Below are positions 1 to 13,400 of a DNA stretch of 64,000 bases, piece after piece (position 1 is the first letter of the stretch; the number at the start of each line of letters is the position of its first letter). The stretch comes from Archegozetes longisetosus (lineage: Eukaryota > Arthropoda > Arachnida > Sarcoptiformes > Trhypochthoniidae). The notes beneath the pieces were generated by a model, which worked only from the letters and a program-made list of their open reading frames with translations, had not been told where the DNA came from and did not search any database. Both the position numbers and the translations under genes were made by a program. The stretch spans positions 5,752,573-5,816,572 of the forward strand of contig JAEMBT020000004.1 in NCBI GenBank assembly GCA_018873245.2. Reading direction: 5' to 3'.

Positions 1-2030
1 AACTCATGCTGCGTATCCTTATCGTCACTGGCGTAGGAGTTCAATCTAACCTCTACAATAAGCCATCTTTTGCTTAATATTATACAATTAAACACATTAG
101 TTTGCATTTTCATATTTTATGTAATTGCCGAGTAGTTAACGATCAATTCTCTGATCAACAAAACCATATGCAGTTCAAGACTTTTGATTAATATAACGTC
201 AAATCTAATTTAGATGTGAATAGTTGGCTTCATATTCATTTCAGCCATTGCTAAATTCATAATTTCACTGTTCGAAAAGGTCTTTAGAAACAAACAAAAT
301 TACTTGTCGCTAATTAGTATTTACAATATCTTTAATGACTAAATTAATAGACTTTTGTACTGAGGACTTCACCGCAGTTTTTAAGAATCCGTTTTACTGT
401 TATCGTTGTACGTTTGATGGAGTGTTTTCTATGATTAAGAATGCAACTTTTGCCCATTCAAATTTATTTTTTATATAAATTCAACGTTTGGTTATCTACT
501 AAGCAAAAATTCATTATTTTTCAGTATGACTCAAATCAGAAGTAAATCATGCTAGATGTGAATTATTTTTGACACACTATAGTGAGATCAACTTGAAACA
601 ACATTGATCGAAAAGACAACTTAAAGTGGAAAAATTGAAACTTAAACAGTTAGGCCTCTGATGTTTAATGGTCAGTTAAAATTGGTTTTTTCTATTTCTG
701 TCTGATCCAATGAAGTAAGCCGAAGTGACTTTGAATAGTTTGTATATAGATTGAAATTTGTTCGATTTCAAATACTTAATATATTTTCCTAAGTCCAAAA
801 TTGAAGACTATGGCAAAGCCCTTATAAGAATTCAATTGCTGTCATGATTATAAATAATTATTCTAAACTATTCATAATTTAAATTCCTCATTATTTCCAC
901 CCATAGTTTTTGAATGTTTTCTAAGCTGACTTTAGAAATTTTCACTATGAAAAGTTTTAATAAATTGCATTAAGTGCTATATGTGATTGATTTAATTTTA
1001 AAATGATTTATCTATAGTCAACATTTCTAAAGGTGTCATTCAAATGAATTAGTTTCGTTTAATCGATTTATTTACATAAATTCATTATTGAAACTTATAT
1101 TAGATGAAAATCTAAGAACATTTTTTCCCTCCATATTAAATATAATCTCATTTATTGTGAGCAAAATTACGTAAAATACTAAACTTCACCTATTTTTATA
1201 GGCAGTTTTAGGTTATGGCAAATCAAACGCATGTTACGAATGAATCAAAATTGTTATTACAGGCGTTATAACTTTGAATGAATAGGAAAATTAAGATTTT
1301 CAATGAAACACTGTTTCAGATGATTGACTCGACAAATTTTCTAAAGAAACATTATTTGACTAGAAAATAGATTGAAAAAGGTCTATACGCCCCAAAACTC
1401 TTTAAATTGACTTTTATAACATTCTTTCTTTCAAATTGATGTTTTTCTAAAAATTAACTAGTTTTCTATTTTCCCATAAATTTTCTCAACCAATTCAAAT
1501 CCGTTCTAAGAACGCCTCTAAGAATCAGTTTTATATTTGATTAGTTGTCGCATTTGTAACACTTTCGGGCCCTTCAGGTTTTCACTCTTTGCTAAGTAGT
1601 CTAAGCATTAGAGGAAAATTCATAATATGTAGTGATCAAAGAATACTCACAAAATGCTACTAGTCTTTACGTTTAAAAGTATCTATTTTCCAAAATATTA
1701 TATTCTTTTCAAGTATGTTATGACTATGTTTGGCTGCATATGAACCAGCCTCCCATTACTTTATTAGTATAGCAAAAATGCAAAAACTCAGAATTCATTT
1801 ACGGTTTATTTCATATGTTGAAGAAATCAATATTTGTATAAGGATTCAATTTACACGCAAATCAGGATTGACTTTAACATTAATTTTCAATAGCATTAAT
1901 CAATGGTTAATGAGAAGCTGATTGAATTAGAATCGAGATTTAGCAAACGAATGACCAAAAGAAAATTGCACATCTAGCTGTGTGATTTTTCTTTTGTTCA
2001 AACTCTGTCAACTTGTTTTATAAGAATGAA

Positions 2031-2117
2031 ATGGATCGGAAAAGTCGAATCAATTTTCGCTTCAAACATGTTCTTGAAGGAGAAGACATATGTGTTTCAT
2101 TAGATGATGACAAATCT
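2031..2117 (+). CDS. Possible first coding exon, unidentified
   Basis: An ATG opens 29 codons that end exactly at a strong GTAAGTGT donor. The peptide begins MDRKSRINFRFKHVLEGED and ends in an acidic SLDDDKS, with mixed charge and codon use unlike the surrounding AT-rich sequence. The donor leaves phase 0, which would match the phase of the candidate exon at 4504-4572 on the same strand. I recognise no protein family, and no downstream exon could be tied to it, so this is only a candidate. Confidence 0.2.
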
Positions 2118-2664
2118 GTAAGTGTAAAATGTGTAAACTTAATACATTTGACGGGAACACTATGGGAGCAATAGTTTAACTAAACAGTGAGACTAACTGT
2201 TCGGAACTGTAAGGATGCAAAACATGACTTCTACTAAAATCCAACATTCACTTCATAATACATTTGACATGTCTATGAAATAAGAAACAGGAATATTTTT
2301 GCAAAATTTTCAAGTTTTATCAGTTTAACATATATTCTGATAAGTAATGAGAAATTACATATTGGCAGAAGCGCTAAGAATTAAGTCTAAGATGCACAGC
2401 AACGGAAGAAATTAGTAATTATAGGGCGGGTCTTATAACAGCTTGAAATTTGAAGTGGTGAGCAACCACTCTAAGACTTCAACAGATAAAAATGTTTGCT
2501 AAGTGCCTAAAGTATTGGTGGTCTTCGTTACACTTCAATTCGAAATGGTTTGGGTGTGTCCTTTGCCACTGAAACAAAAGTAATGGTCAATCAGCACTTG
2601 TCCATAACTCATCTCTCATTTGGCTTTACAGAGACTAACTTTCAATTTTTTTGCTTATGTCAGT

Positions 2665-2780
2665 TCTAATCTAAACTAACCTAATCCTAACCTAACCCAA
2701 TCTAACCTAACTTAATCTAACCTAATCTAATCTAACCTAACCTAACCCAATCTAACCTAATCTAACCTAACCCAATCTAA
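2665..2780. repeat. Degenerate (CCTAA)n pentamer array, telomere-like
   Basis: Twenty-three consecutive pentamers of the form NCTAA or CCCAA fill 116 bp with one extra T. CCTAA, the arthropod telomere repeat read on the C-rich strand, is common, and most deviating units are TCTAA, a single C-to-T change. A shorter similar run lies at about 54062-54094. This looks like an old interstitial telomeric block or a related satellite. Confidence 0.6.
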
Positions 2781-4503
2781 ACTGATTCATGAAAAATAAT
2801 TTCTCCTATAGAAATAAAAATACTGACATCTCATTTGACAGTTTAATTTGAGCATAAATAGATAAGTATTGAATACAGTAAATAGTTGGCATTTTTGTTG
2901 TTCATATTTTTGCAAGCTGTTGAGTGAACGATGAAATATGATTCGATGTATCGAACAATTGAGTGATATTTGTGAAGAGAAAATGATTATCCAATTACAC
3001 TATTATTGGTTTTATTATTTTGAAATATAGTGAATGCTGTCATTTAAATGAAATTGGTTGTGTATATACTATCTATAGAAAGAGATAGAGTGCTTTTGTG
3101 TGATTTACGGTCACTGGACATGGAATAGTTACTATAGATGACATCCTAAACTTACAAATATACAAGAAATAAATTTTCAATCGAACTAAGAATCCCCGCG
3201 GGTTTGTCTCCGCCTTTTGAAAAATACACTTGCATATATTCAAATATAAAAAGTCGGATCAACACTGTGACAGCCATAGCCAATATCCTAGTCTTCTCTC
3301 TCGTCCCGCTGTTACCTGTCTAACAACTACCAAAAAACATTCTCATTTTTTGGCTTAACTTTCAAACAACTTGTCTTTCTCCCCTATATCAAAAGAAACA
3401 CTTCTAGTATATTATGCAAGCATTTACTTATGTTAGTTTATTACCAGCTTATTCTTATCAAATCAAACAGACTTTCAAACTTAGTTTCAAACTTATTTCC
3501 AAACTTTTTTCAGATCTATTTTTCCACTCTTTGCTCCTAATCTATCGAAAAAACATAAATAAATTTAAAATATTTTATTAATAGATTTCGATACATTTGT
3601 GTTGGTAATACACGTGAAAGTATTTTGTATCTGAACCCTTAAGCGATTGTTATTCATTCATATTAGAGCAGATGAAATAAATGCATATCCGGTGTACTGC
3701 ATTTGACAGTTTAGTTCTGAATAGAACGAAAAAAAGTTACACAGTTTGTGACAGTTTGTTTCTCATTAAAAATAGTTGGTACGAATCGTCGTTAACCCAA
3801 CCAAAACAATATTCGTTTCAATTAATCGTATTTCCACTTAATGTTTATGTCTATTTTTTCATCAAACTTGTCTCTAATTCTCAAGAACAGTTGAATAATC
3901 TGTAATGAATTTATGGGTAACTACAAGAAATAGCTATAAGAAGACGGATTAACGACTTTACCTGACAATTGGCGTTAGCGAGCATATAGAGTTTAGAGTG
4001 AGATAAAAATTGATCTGGTAAGTGAGTTGAATTGAAGATGGGAGTCGATAGTACTTTATAGCAGTTTACAGCACTCTAAAGACAATATAATGACTAGTCA
4101 TAAAATAATTTCGTTAAGCGCAACACCCAATGCGCATGTTTTAAACCTATAAACACTAACTATTCATTCAATTTCGTCAGTCATAAGAAAATATTTCAAA
4201 TACTATCCTATTTTCTGATTGACAGTCAACAGAGAGAACAGTTAAGTTTCAACTGAGCGACACTTATGCTGAAACTAGTGCTTAATACCTCTGGTACTGG
4301 TCTTATGATAGGCTCACTTATAAGATTGAAGCCGTTTCTCTTTGTGGATCTCAAATTTGACTCTGCATGAGGTCTCACACAAATATATTTCTTATAATTC
4401 AGAGTTATTTGAATGCGTAAAATACTTCAAACTAATACATCTTTCATTTTTCCTGAGGCTCTATTATCAAAACGGAACTAAATATTATATCCATGATTTC
4501 AAG

Positions 4504-4572
4504 CAACCATCACATCCATCCATAAGATCGAGAAGAAAAACATTTTTTGAAGACCATGAAGACTATGAACAA
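4504..4572 (+). CDS. Possible internal exon, unidentified
   Basis: This 69-nt stretch is framed by an AG acceptor (ttcaag) and a GTAAGT donor, and it is open in phase 0. It encodes QPSHPSIRSRRKTFFEDH followed by EDYEQ, a basic then acidic peptide that is not low-complexity. The open frame runs on to 4632 if the donor is not used. No family was recognised, and the link to the upstream candidate exon is speculative. Confidence 0.2.
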
Positions 4573-4713
4573 GTAAGTCATAGACTGCTTGGCGGCTTCG
4601 GTGTAGGAGCACCAAAACCCCTACAGAGATGAAGATGAAAGTATAAGCAATAACAACACGAAACTAGAAGTACTGAAACATATTCTCTTCTCTTCTATGG
4701 CTTCACTCCATAG

Positions 4714-4716
<3 letters not shown>

Positions 4717-4752
<36 letters not shown>
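4717..4752. repeat. (CT)n microsatellite
   Basis: About 18 uninterrupted CT units, in sequence without a confident gene. Confidence 0.95.
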
Positions 4753-4753
<1 letters not shown>

Positions 4754-6190
4754 TTCCCTGTTTTCAAATATCTTTTCTTAAAGGCGTTTAAATATATTTA
4801 AAATTTGAAAAATTTCAATAACAAAACAGGGGATTAAAAAAAGGTTTTTGTTCAAATCTGAATAAACAAAAGCAAGAATTTGAAAGAAAGGGAAACTTGG
4901 TTTGAGTGAAATATGTTAATTAATTTCAAGCCTGATAAGTGCCTCAATGTTGAAGTAGTTTCAAGTTTTAGAGTTACATCTCTTATTGAAAGCCTTGTTA
5001 TATCTGTGACTCTGGCTCGTGAGTTGGAAAACAGGTTATTCATAGGTTTAGACTTAGACTTAGTTTTCTTTAATAAACTACTTTTAATTATAAGACGAGG
5101 CAACGAAACCAAATCTGAAAACTTATTTCTAACTTACTGTTGTTAAGCTCCGCCTAAACACAAGTCGAGGAAATAGGGCTCTCACGACACTTTCTCAAAA
5201 TTCAAGTTCACTATTCAATGTCAGCTCAACGGATGCATAATTTTTCGTTATGTAATTTCAGGAATCTTTCCTAACCTTTAGTTACCGAATGCGATTGAAC
5301 AATAGTTTGAACGATTATCAGTTGTGATCGGTTCGGACTGTGTTAGAGTTGAGAGCAATCACATGACACGATTGTACACCAAAGGAGTGGTCTATTGATG
5401 GAGAGAAGCCTTGACGCTAACGAATTTCTAGATATTCAACGAGAGGAGATTTATGCCCTCAGGCAGGAGAATACAACACAATTTGGAATGCAAGGAACGC
5501 ATATATGCTTTGAAATAGTTGCAGAACTCACTCTAAAACATGATGCCATAAGCATAACTTACTAAGTCTTACTAATACACATTCCTTCAGTTCTGTTAAT
5601 TTTTTCCTTGGATCAGACCCCAGAATTTGCTTTTCAATTAAATATATTCAAACTAGAATTGATTAGTCTGCTTATGTCTAGCCAGGTGTTGCCTCCAATG
5701 TCACCATGTCAATCATACTTTCAGTTCGTACTACCACTAAATCTCAGGTTCTACCTCTACTTCTATCTTACCTTTTACTTCTCTTCTACCCCTACTTCTA
5801 CCTTATCTTTTACTTCTATTATCTATAGATAACAGCGACACGCATTTACTTTATTAGACAAGTCTTACGTTTTAATGTCAGAACTTTCCAAATCCCTTAC
5901 CACAGGCGGGCTTTAAGATTGAAACCCGATTTTATTATCTTTTTCTCCTCTTTCTATCTAATCAACTTATTTCTTATTGATGGTATTACAACTTTCATAA
6001 TTGTCACTCTAATAAAACATCATTTCATACTCCCATCCTATTAGAATCTTATATACATTTTGCTTTATTATTTTATACTAACAATCAATATTCAATGCTA
6101 GCTTTAGTGGAGAATACCAAAATTCAATTAGATCTGCCATAGGATTAAGTGATGCATGACTTTCAAGGGAATTTAAATAAGTCAATGTGA

Positions 6191-6193
<3 letters not shown>

Positions 6194-6236
<43 letters not shown>
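6194..6236. repeat. (GA)n microsatellite
   Basis: About 21 uninterrupted GA units in sequence without a gene. Confidence 0.95.
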
Positions 6237-6237
<1 letters not shown>

Positions 6238-8072
6238 AGTGAATGTTTGCATGTAAAAAAGCAATACTCAAGGGATTATAGTATATATATTATGCTAAGT
6301 TTATTAAGTCTCATAATGCCAGTTGTGTATAACCACTAAATTGTGCGTTATATGTTTTTATATTGAATTAAAAGTGGTTTCCAACTGCCATCTCCCATAT
6401 TACCTATTTTTCAACTTGTTCAATATTTCGTCAATTATTCTCTTTAATAATATATATTGAAGTTGTTTGAAAAACTATCATATCGGACTTTTAGCAAATC
6501 ATACTATTTTAAAGATGGTTTCATTTATCAGAGCCTCACTTATCAGAACTGACTCGCACTCGAAATGCAGCCCAACTCGAGTTCTGTTCTCTGAGGCAAA
6601 AACTCAATTATAACGAGTATTTATTAGAATCGCTTAAACGACTCATGAATAATGTTTTTCTGTCATTAATTAAATGAATGAAAGTTAAATGAATACAATA
6701 TTTCATTCCATTCTCTAAGCAGTAATCGACCCTATCTTTCGAAATTTAATTAAAAACAAATTAAAATAAGTACAATCTCAATGAATAATAGTTGTATGAA
6801 ATGGTTGAAAATGAAGAAAATATTTGCAACATAAAACTAAAATCATTTCAAATTGTTGACAATTCCTTGGTTCAATGCTATCGTGTGTTATTTCTCAATT
6901 GAATAACATTGCAGAGATTACTTTTTAAATAATGTGTCAACAAATTGCCTGTTTTGAAAACTTGCATAATCCTTTATTTATTCAATCAAATCCAAGTAAA
7001 TCGTGTAAATAATTAGGATATGTAATTAATTAGGATATGTAATGACCGGTCAATCTAACAATTTAAAACTTGATTATATTGAATTGAAGTTTTATTATGC
7101 AATAAATGCTATCTTCACTGATACTGGAAGAGATCCTGATCAAAGACTCAAAACACCCTATGAATTGTCTCAACTATTAAAATGGATTTGTTTGAGAATA
7201 TAATATATTAAAAAGTTGAAGTATTTAAGAAATATTACTACAAAAAGCAACTGATCAAAAGTAGAACATAATATTTATTACTCTCATAAGAACCGCACCC
7301 GATTCTAACTTCAATTCCATTCAATTGGAATAAATGACAGAATCATTACTAAAACAGTTCTTATATTTTCTAATGTTGTAATGTTTCACATCTACTGTAG
7401 ATAAGTAGGCAGTCATGTATACTCTCCCACTTGTATTTGTATACTGAGAGTCAACATATGCGCCACAACTCCAATGCTTTAGTTAACTCAAAAGCAATTT
7501 CAACTTTAATTACTTTTTTTCTTTACAAACTAACACAACTGATCTAATGTTTGCTAACTTCTTGTCAAACATTTATTAGATGGCAATCGGAGAAAAATTT
7601 GCGAAAATTAATTGACTATTTTCTGAAAATTAAGGCTGAGAAAATAGTTTTCAGCGAATCTTGTCTGAAGAGATTTAAATCTTAAGTCCTATTAGAATTA
7701 AATGTTTCTATTTTTTTTCTTATTTTAACGCTTACAACTACTTTTTTACAGTGTGATGGGTTGTCCTTAGGTTTAAAAATTATTTTCAATCTGCAGTCAG
7801 ACTAATGTAAAATCATAGGCGCGTGGCTTCCTCTGCACTACCCCTCAGAATCAGTAGTTCACTACTTAATTACTTTTTCGTGGTTTCTCTTCGTTTTCTT
7901 GTCGTATTCAGGGGCGTACTAAGTGTCAAACACACATCAAGAAGCTATCAAACTTTTAGTCTGCAGCTAAACTAACCATCAAAACGGTTGAACGAATGTT
8001 TGCAGCAATAATACCAGAACTGTAATTACAATGCTAAAAGGCAAACTAATTTAGGTATTCAGCTCTGGACTG

Positions 8073-8099
8073 GTCTCTCGCTCACTCACTCACTCACTT

Positions 8100-8133
<34 letters not shown>
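8073..8133. repeat. Compound CT / CTCA microsatellite
   Basis: A short CT tract, then four CTCA-type units, then about 16 CT units ending in CGC. The compound structure suggests a mutated older CT tract. Confidence 0.9.
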
Positions 8134-8134
<1 letters not shown>

Positions 8135-9464
8135 TTCATCATATTACAGGTTGTATCCAATTATGTTGAATTCATAATGAAAATCTTGCATATAATTATA
8201 GCCAAAGTACAAATTAGTGCTACCTTTCATGAAATTGATTTCCATAAGTATTAGAAGGTAAGAACTACTGTATACATTTTGACGGCTCGACAAGTTTGGT
8301 CAGGCTTCTGAAAACTAGCTTTTAATCAGTAAATTGAGGAATAATACAGAAAGGAAGAAGTGATTAGAATAGAGAATGATGTTCAAGTTGATGATGAGAG
8401 CTGTAAAATTTGATTTGAAGCAAGCCTTAGAATTAGCGGAGAAACACATGACACATAAGCACCTGTGCACCTGTGAATGAGTTATTTTTATGAATGCAAT
8501 CAAATATTAAAAATTGCCGATCATATAAAACAAGAGAGAAATTATGACTTGTTGTAAAAAGAATAATAAGCCGGAGGCTATAATCTTGCAGAGCACGATA
8601 AAAATTGACATAACGTTAATATATTTTAAAGTGCTACATTCGTGAACACATAAAATTAAAACTGAAAACAGAAGTATTCATTTTAACAAATAATAATTAA
8701 CATATTTTCCAACTCTATTCTTAATTGCAGTATCGAACCTATGACAAAACAATCGACTAGTCTATAATTAACTGGACGTTTCATATCTGATCAATTGCCC
8801 GATAGCTTATGTAAATAATAATAAATAACTTATAATAAATAAATAACTTATTTTACATCTCACCCCTAGCAGATGATTGCCTTTAAATAAAATGTCAATC
8901 ACTGAAAAACATGTTTCACTTTTAATAAGTTGAAGGTTAAAAATATGAAATATAGTTTTCTATCATAACCACTCTTAAATAATAAATGATTTTAAAATTA
9001 GTTTGCTGAAACAGGTGGGTTCGCATCGCATCACTTTCTAAGTTATTTATCTCTACCTATTCCTATTATCTCAATGCGAATCTCCAACTTATATCAATTT
9101 ATACATTTTGTCGAGTAATTGCCTTCTGTCCATTTTCTATTACTTTTTACATCAGAAGTAATTTTGCACTATATTCCAAAAAGTGTAACAAAGAGATTAC
9201 GCCATCCATTAAATTAAAACTGTAGAGAAAATTGCATTATTCATATCAGTTTTTAAATAATCTCTCTTACAGCTTACTCTCGATATTAGATAAACCTGAA
9301 TCATAACTAATTTTCAAACAATACAAGAGGACGTTTAGCTCTGCCACCTTAAAATTTCTTAACCACCAAATGCTGAAATGACTAAATCATAACTTATTGC
9401 AATAGGATCCAAGCTCACATTTCATATTTAGTTATTTAACGCGATCAAAACTATTCTAATTATA

Positions 9465-9697
9465 CACTCACAAGCTTAACAATCCGTGATAGCGACTAGA
9501 AGTGATCGCTTGTCATGGGATACTTTACGTCAGATCATAATATTGAAAGTATTGAAAAACGTATAGAATATTTAACATAGTAATCAATGCAAATTACAAA
9601 TCAAATTTGACAAAAAGTTGATGCACATGACAAGGAGGTTAACATAGTAACAGGCACTTTCTTGCTGCTATCACGGACTATTAAGTTTTAAAGTGTG
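9465..9697. mobile_element. MITE-like element, copy 1
   Basis: About 233 bp with no coding capacity, bounded by imperfect terminal inverted repeats of about 30 bp. The left end reads aagcttaacaatccgtgata and the right end, reverse-complemented, reads aaacttaatagtccgtgata, so the inner 20 bases differ at about four positions. A diverged copy in the same orientation lies at about 49378-49595, with shared blocks along the whole length. Both features fit a non-autonomous DNA transposon. No clear target-site duplication was found, so the ends are approximate. Confidence 0.6.
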
Positions 9698-12600
9698 CAT
9701 CTGAGTGTAGTTTATTTTCTGCATGAGTATACTGTGTACTGTGGAAGAAGTGCATTTACTTAATTTTTGTGTTTTGCTCACATGATATAAATAATCTGAA
9801 ACACAATGTTTCCCCTAAAATAAGCCACACATAAATATAACAGATATGACTATTGCACGCAACTACAGATCACGGGCAGAAGTCCCAAATTAGCTTTTCA
9901 GGAGGCAATTATATGCAAATTAAGATGACTATAATTACCAATAATCAAATTGAAATGCATAGTCATTATGCAAATGCTCAATAAGTTAACTCATCGTAAG
10001 TAATTCGTTACTACTTTTGGTTCATAAAAATGTATGGACTCATACTTAAAGTTTGGGGGCTCTGAATAAATCAGACGTCCTGTTGTGACCCATGGCTTTA
10101 CGTGGGCTAAAATATTGAAACAATCAGCAAAGTATACATTTCGCAAATGAATTGACTTGTTTGCTAAGAATGCATTAAATCTAATCTATTTTAATCATTG
10201 ATTACTATCGGTCATTGTAAACATTAGCTAAAAACAATAAAATTAAATTATCTATTTAGTCATTTAAATTTGATCGAAAATATGTAACCAAATTTCAATT
10301 AATCCTGTATTAGTATTATGTTAAGTAGTTGAGATTTTGGATAAGTTCTCTAATCACATCCTGAAAATATTGACAAAACCGTTCATAATCGTAAAACTGA
10401 AGCAAATTGTAGTATATTTACAAGTGTTACAAATTTATGTTGAATCTCAATTCATAAGAATGACTTGAAAGGAGCACAATAGCAAAATTGAAGATTACTA
10501 CACACTCTGAAAAGATTCATTCATTTGTTGTTGATTTGTAAATTGCATTGATTGAGCAGACAAGTGAAATAATACAAATGTTAATGTTATGCATTTTTGT
10601 CGATCAAAAGAATAAGAAGTGATCGTATTCAATGATTGAATTGGTGGAAACATCAATTTAAGCTAATTATTATAGGCATAGGCGAGGCATGTCATACAAT
10701 TGATTGTAGGCGATGCATAGCTTTTTTCAGCTAAGTCTTAAAAAAATACCTCCAAATTTCCCCCAACTATATCCCCGATGTGTCAACAATTTCCATTTCA
10801 TAATCGTTTGTCTTCGTTTAGTCCTGTCTCAAGAAAGTCTTTCGTTAACCCAAAGGTCCACAGAATAAGAAACAAATGCATGTTTTAATGCTCGAGAAGA
10901 CCCCACCTGGAGGACCATTAAAATGACGTCTGTATGCCTCAGGCTAGACCTTTCTCTGCATCAGGACTACAACTTCTCTTTGGCTTTGATATACGGGCAT
11001 AAGATAATGAATGAGAGAATGGGATCTCTCTCTCTCTTTCTGAAAATCTCTTTAAGTTTTTTCTATCTGGTTGTGTAGTTGTGCAGAATTTCTACGTTGA
11101 CACCTGCATACCAGCACTCAATACCACCACATTTTGTTCATTTAATATATCCTCCACTTCTGTCAACGAAAAAATGCAATTTTATTTGGAATGTATATTA
11201 ACTCGAGGGTAACTAATTTAACATTTTTGAAGTGCTATCATTGTTGACCACAAACATTAATACTCGTACAATTGTTATTGAGAATGTTGTTGAACCAAAA
11301 AATGTAAATATATTAATCACGTCAAAATGAGTCTAACTTTGAACTAATATCGCCATAATTCGGGTCAACTCTGAACCAGCGAATAAAAAAAGCAATTAAA
11401 CTATTTTTATAGCTTCATATACACAATATTATAATAACTTATGTCATTCATAAGCCCATAGGTGTGGCTTTTTATATATTGATGAATAAATTGTTGAGAA
11501 TGATCTTTAATAATAAAACATAAATATCAAACTCGTAAAAATAAGTGCTTCATAAGAAATAATCAAACCGCAAATTATCATTCACTTAAAGTCAGTCAAT
11601 TGAATGAGGCGAAGAAGTCTAAACAACTTGATTTGCTTTAATGTAAGTCTTAAAAGAGCCCACATTTTATGCCTCGCTGTCCGATTTGAACAGACAGCCT
11701 GACGCCTCATTCTCATTAAAAAACTTAATGCAATTCTTAAGCTTTATTATTATATTATTAGCCGACTTACCACATTTATTCACTCAAATTCTTCGCTGTA
11801 GTACTCGCAACCGTTGCTCCGATCCATGAAAATTTCATAATAAATTAACTTAATATTTTGTTAATTTATTTTAGAAATTACATATGTTTGTTGGTAATGA
11901 ATCTGCACTTTTAAAACTTTTTCAGCGAATCCTTGTAACGGATGAACCGTTTGAACAGATTTTAATATGATCCTAATCTGTGACTTGCATTATCGGTAAT
12001 GCATGCTTGACCGTTATTTGAAACTCAATCCACAGATGTTATATTGACACCAATGGGTTCAAATTTCTGAAAAATTTGTATCAAAAATTACTTAAATCAA
12101 TCGATAATCGAATTTTGAATATATTTAAGTTTTATAACTTAGAATAACTTAGATTAAATTACTCTTATTATAAGTCAAATTAAACTTATTATCTCGAAAT
12201 AATTACTGTTTACTTATTTAGAGGTTCACTTAATTGTTGAGTGAGATTTCAGAAGAAGTCCACTTGAAATGTTGCAGATCTTGAAATTATGTTACAAAGT
12301 CTCGAGTGTTTTGCAAATACTCGGCACAAAGAGCTTCTTTCGTGGCTTGTCCAAACAGAGACCACGCGAATTAAGCTTATATTTAAATAAACATCGCTTC
12401 CAGGCTAACTTTTATTATTCATATTTCCGTCTCTATTTTTCTACAGCTTTTATCCAATTCAATCTCACAAATTAATTTTTAATTCAGATAAGATTCCTAT
12501 TGCAGCTAATCTTTTACATGAAAAAGTCGTAAAACTTGAAAATCTTTTATGCAAATAAAATGAAAATTTCATTTTGGCTCAGAAAAGATATCGTTTAAGA

Positions 12601-13400
12601 CTTTGATTATATGAACGTCAATATATTTGTAAACAAATTAGAATAATCAATACCGACTATGTGTAAAGAAATATTGCATTAAATTTAAGATCTATTTCAA
12701 CAAAAATCACTTACTATTGAATTAGAGTTTTAACGTAAAACAATAGGAATGTTCAGCTGATTAAACTTGATTTAGTAAAATATTGATTAGTTGACTAAGA
12801 GTTGGATACTATTTATTCAATATATTACTTTTTCTTCTATAATTCGATCATAACTTGTCAAACTTTTCAATTTGACATTCAAAAGATACTGGCATAACAA
12901 CTGTCAAGGTAGAAGACCTAAGCTAGTATTTGACAGTACTAACACATTGTTATCTGAATAGAAAATAATTTGGATAAATCACATGAAATCATGCAATATT
13001 TCTAATGAGAAAACTTGGTTCGATGAGTCATCCACTAATATTTCTACTCTTATAATTTAATATTTGATTAAAGCTTCACATTGTTTTCAAAATGTTTATT
13101 TATACATAAATAAAGTTAATTACAAATGTTTTATTCATAATATTTATAATATATTCATATTTGTATTTAAAAATATCTTTAAAGTTATCAAAAATCAATT
13201 AAGTTTTCTAACTAATTGAGTAAATGCTAACCAATGAGATGTTTGAAAACAACTAAATAAGTTGCAACTCATAGGCGATAACATGTACGCCATCTCTTAT
13301 AAAACTAAGATATTGTCATTAAATCAATGTTAAGAAAATGAAAAGTACTAAAATTGAATAGTCAGGTTAAATAAAAAGTAATTAAAAGTTTAAAAGAGAC

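Larger units (their letters stand above)
1..13400. other. Gene-poor AT-rich region
   Basis: I see no confident gene in these 13.4 kb. The longest open frames are under 100 codons, of AT-rich composition, and without recognisable domains. The region holds a telomere-like pentamer array (2665-2780), three CT/GA microsatellites (4717, 6194 and 8073), a short tandem duplication of an aattaggatatgt unit near 7012-7042, a MITE-like element (9465-9697), and two short exon-like stretches ending in good GTAAGT donors (2031-2117 and 4504-4572). It could be intergenic, or an intron of a gene starting left of the window. Confidence 0.6.

Noticed and set aside
5608-5832. Plus-strand 74-codon frame rich in Phe, Leu, Tyr and Ser
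   Set aside because: It reads through a locally repetitive ctacttctac tract; composition explains the open frame.
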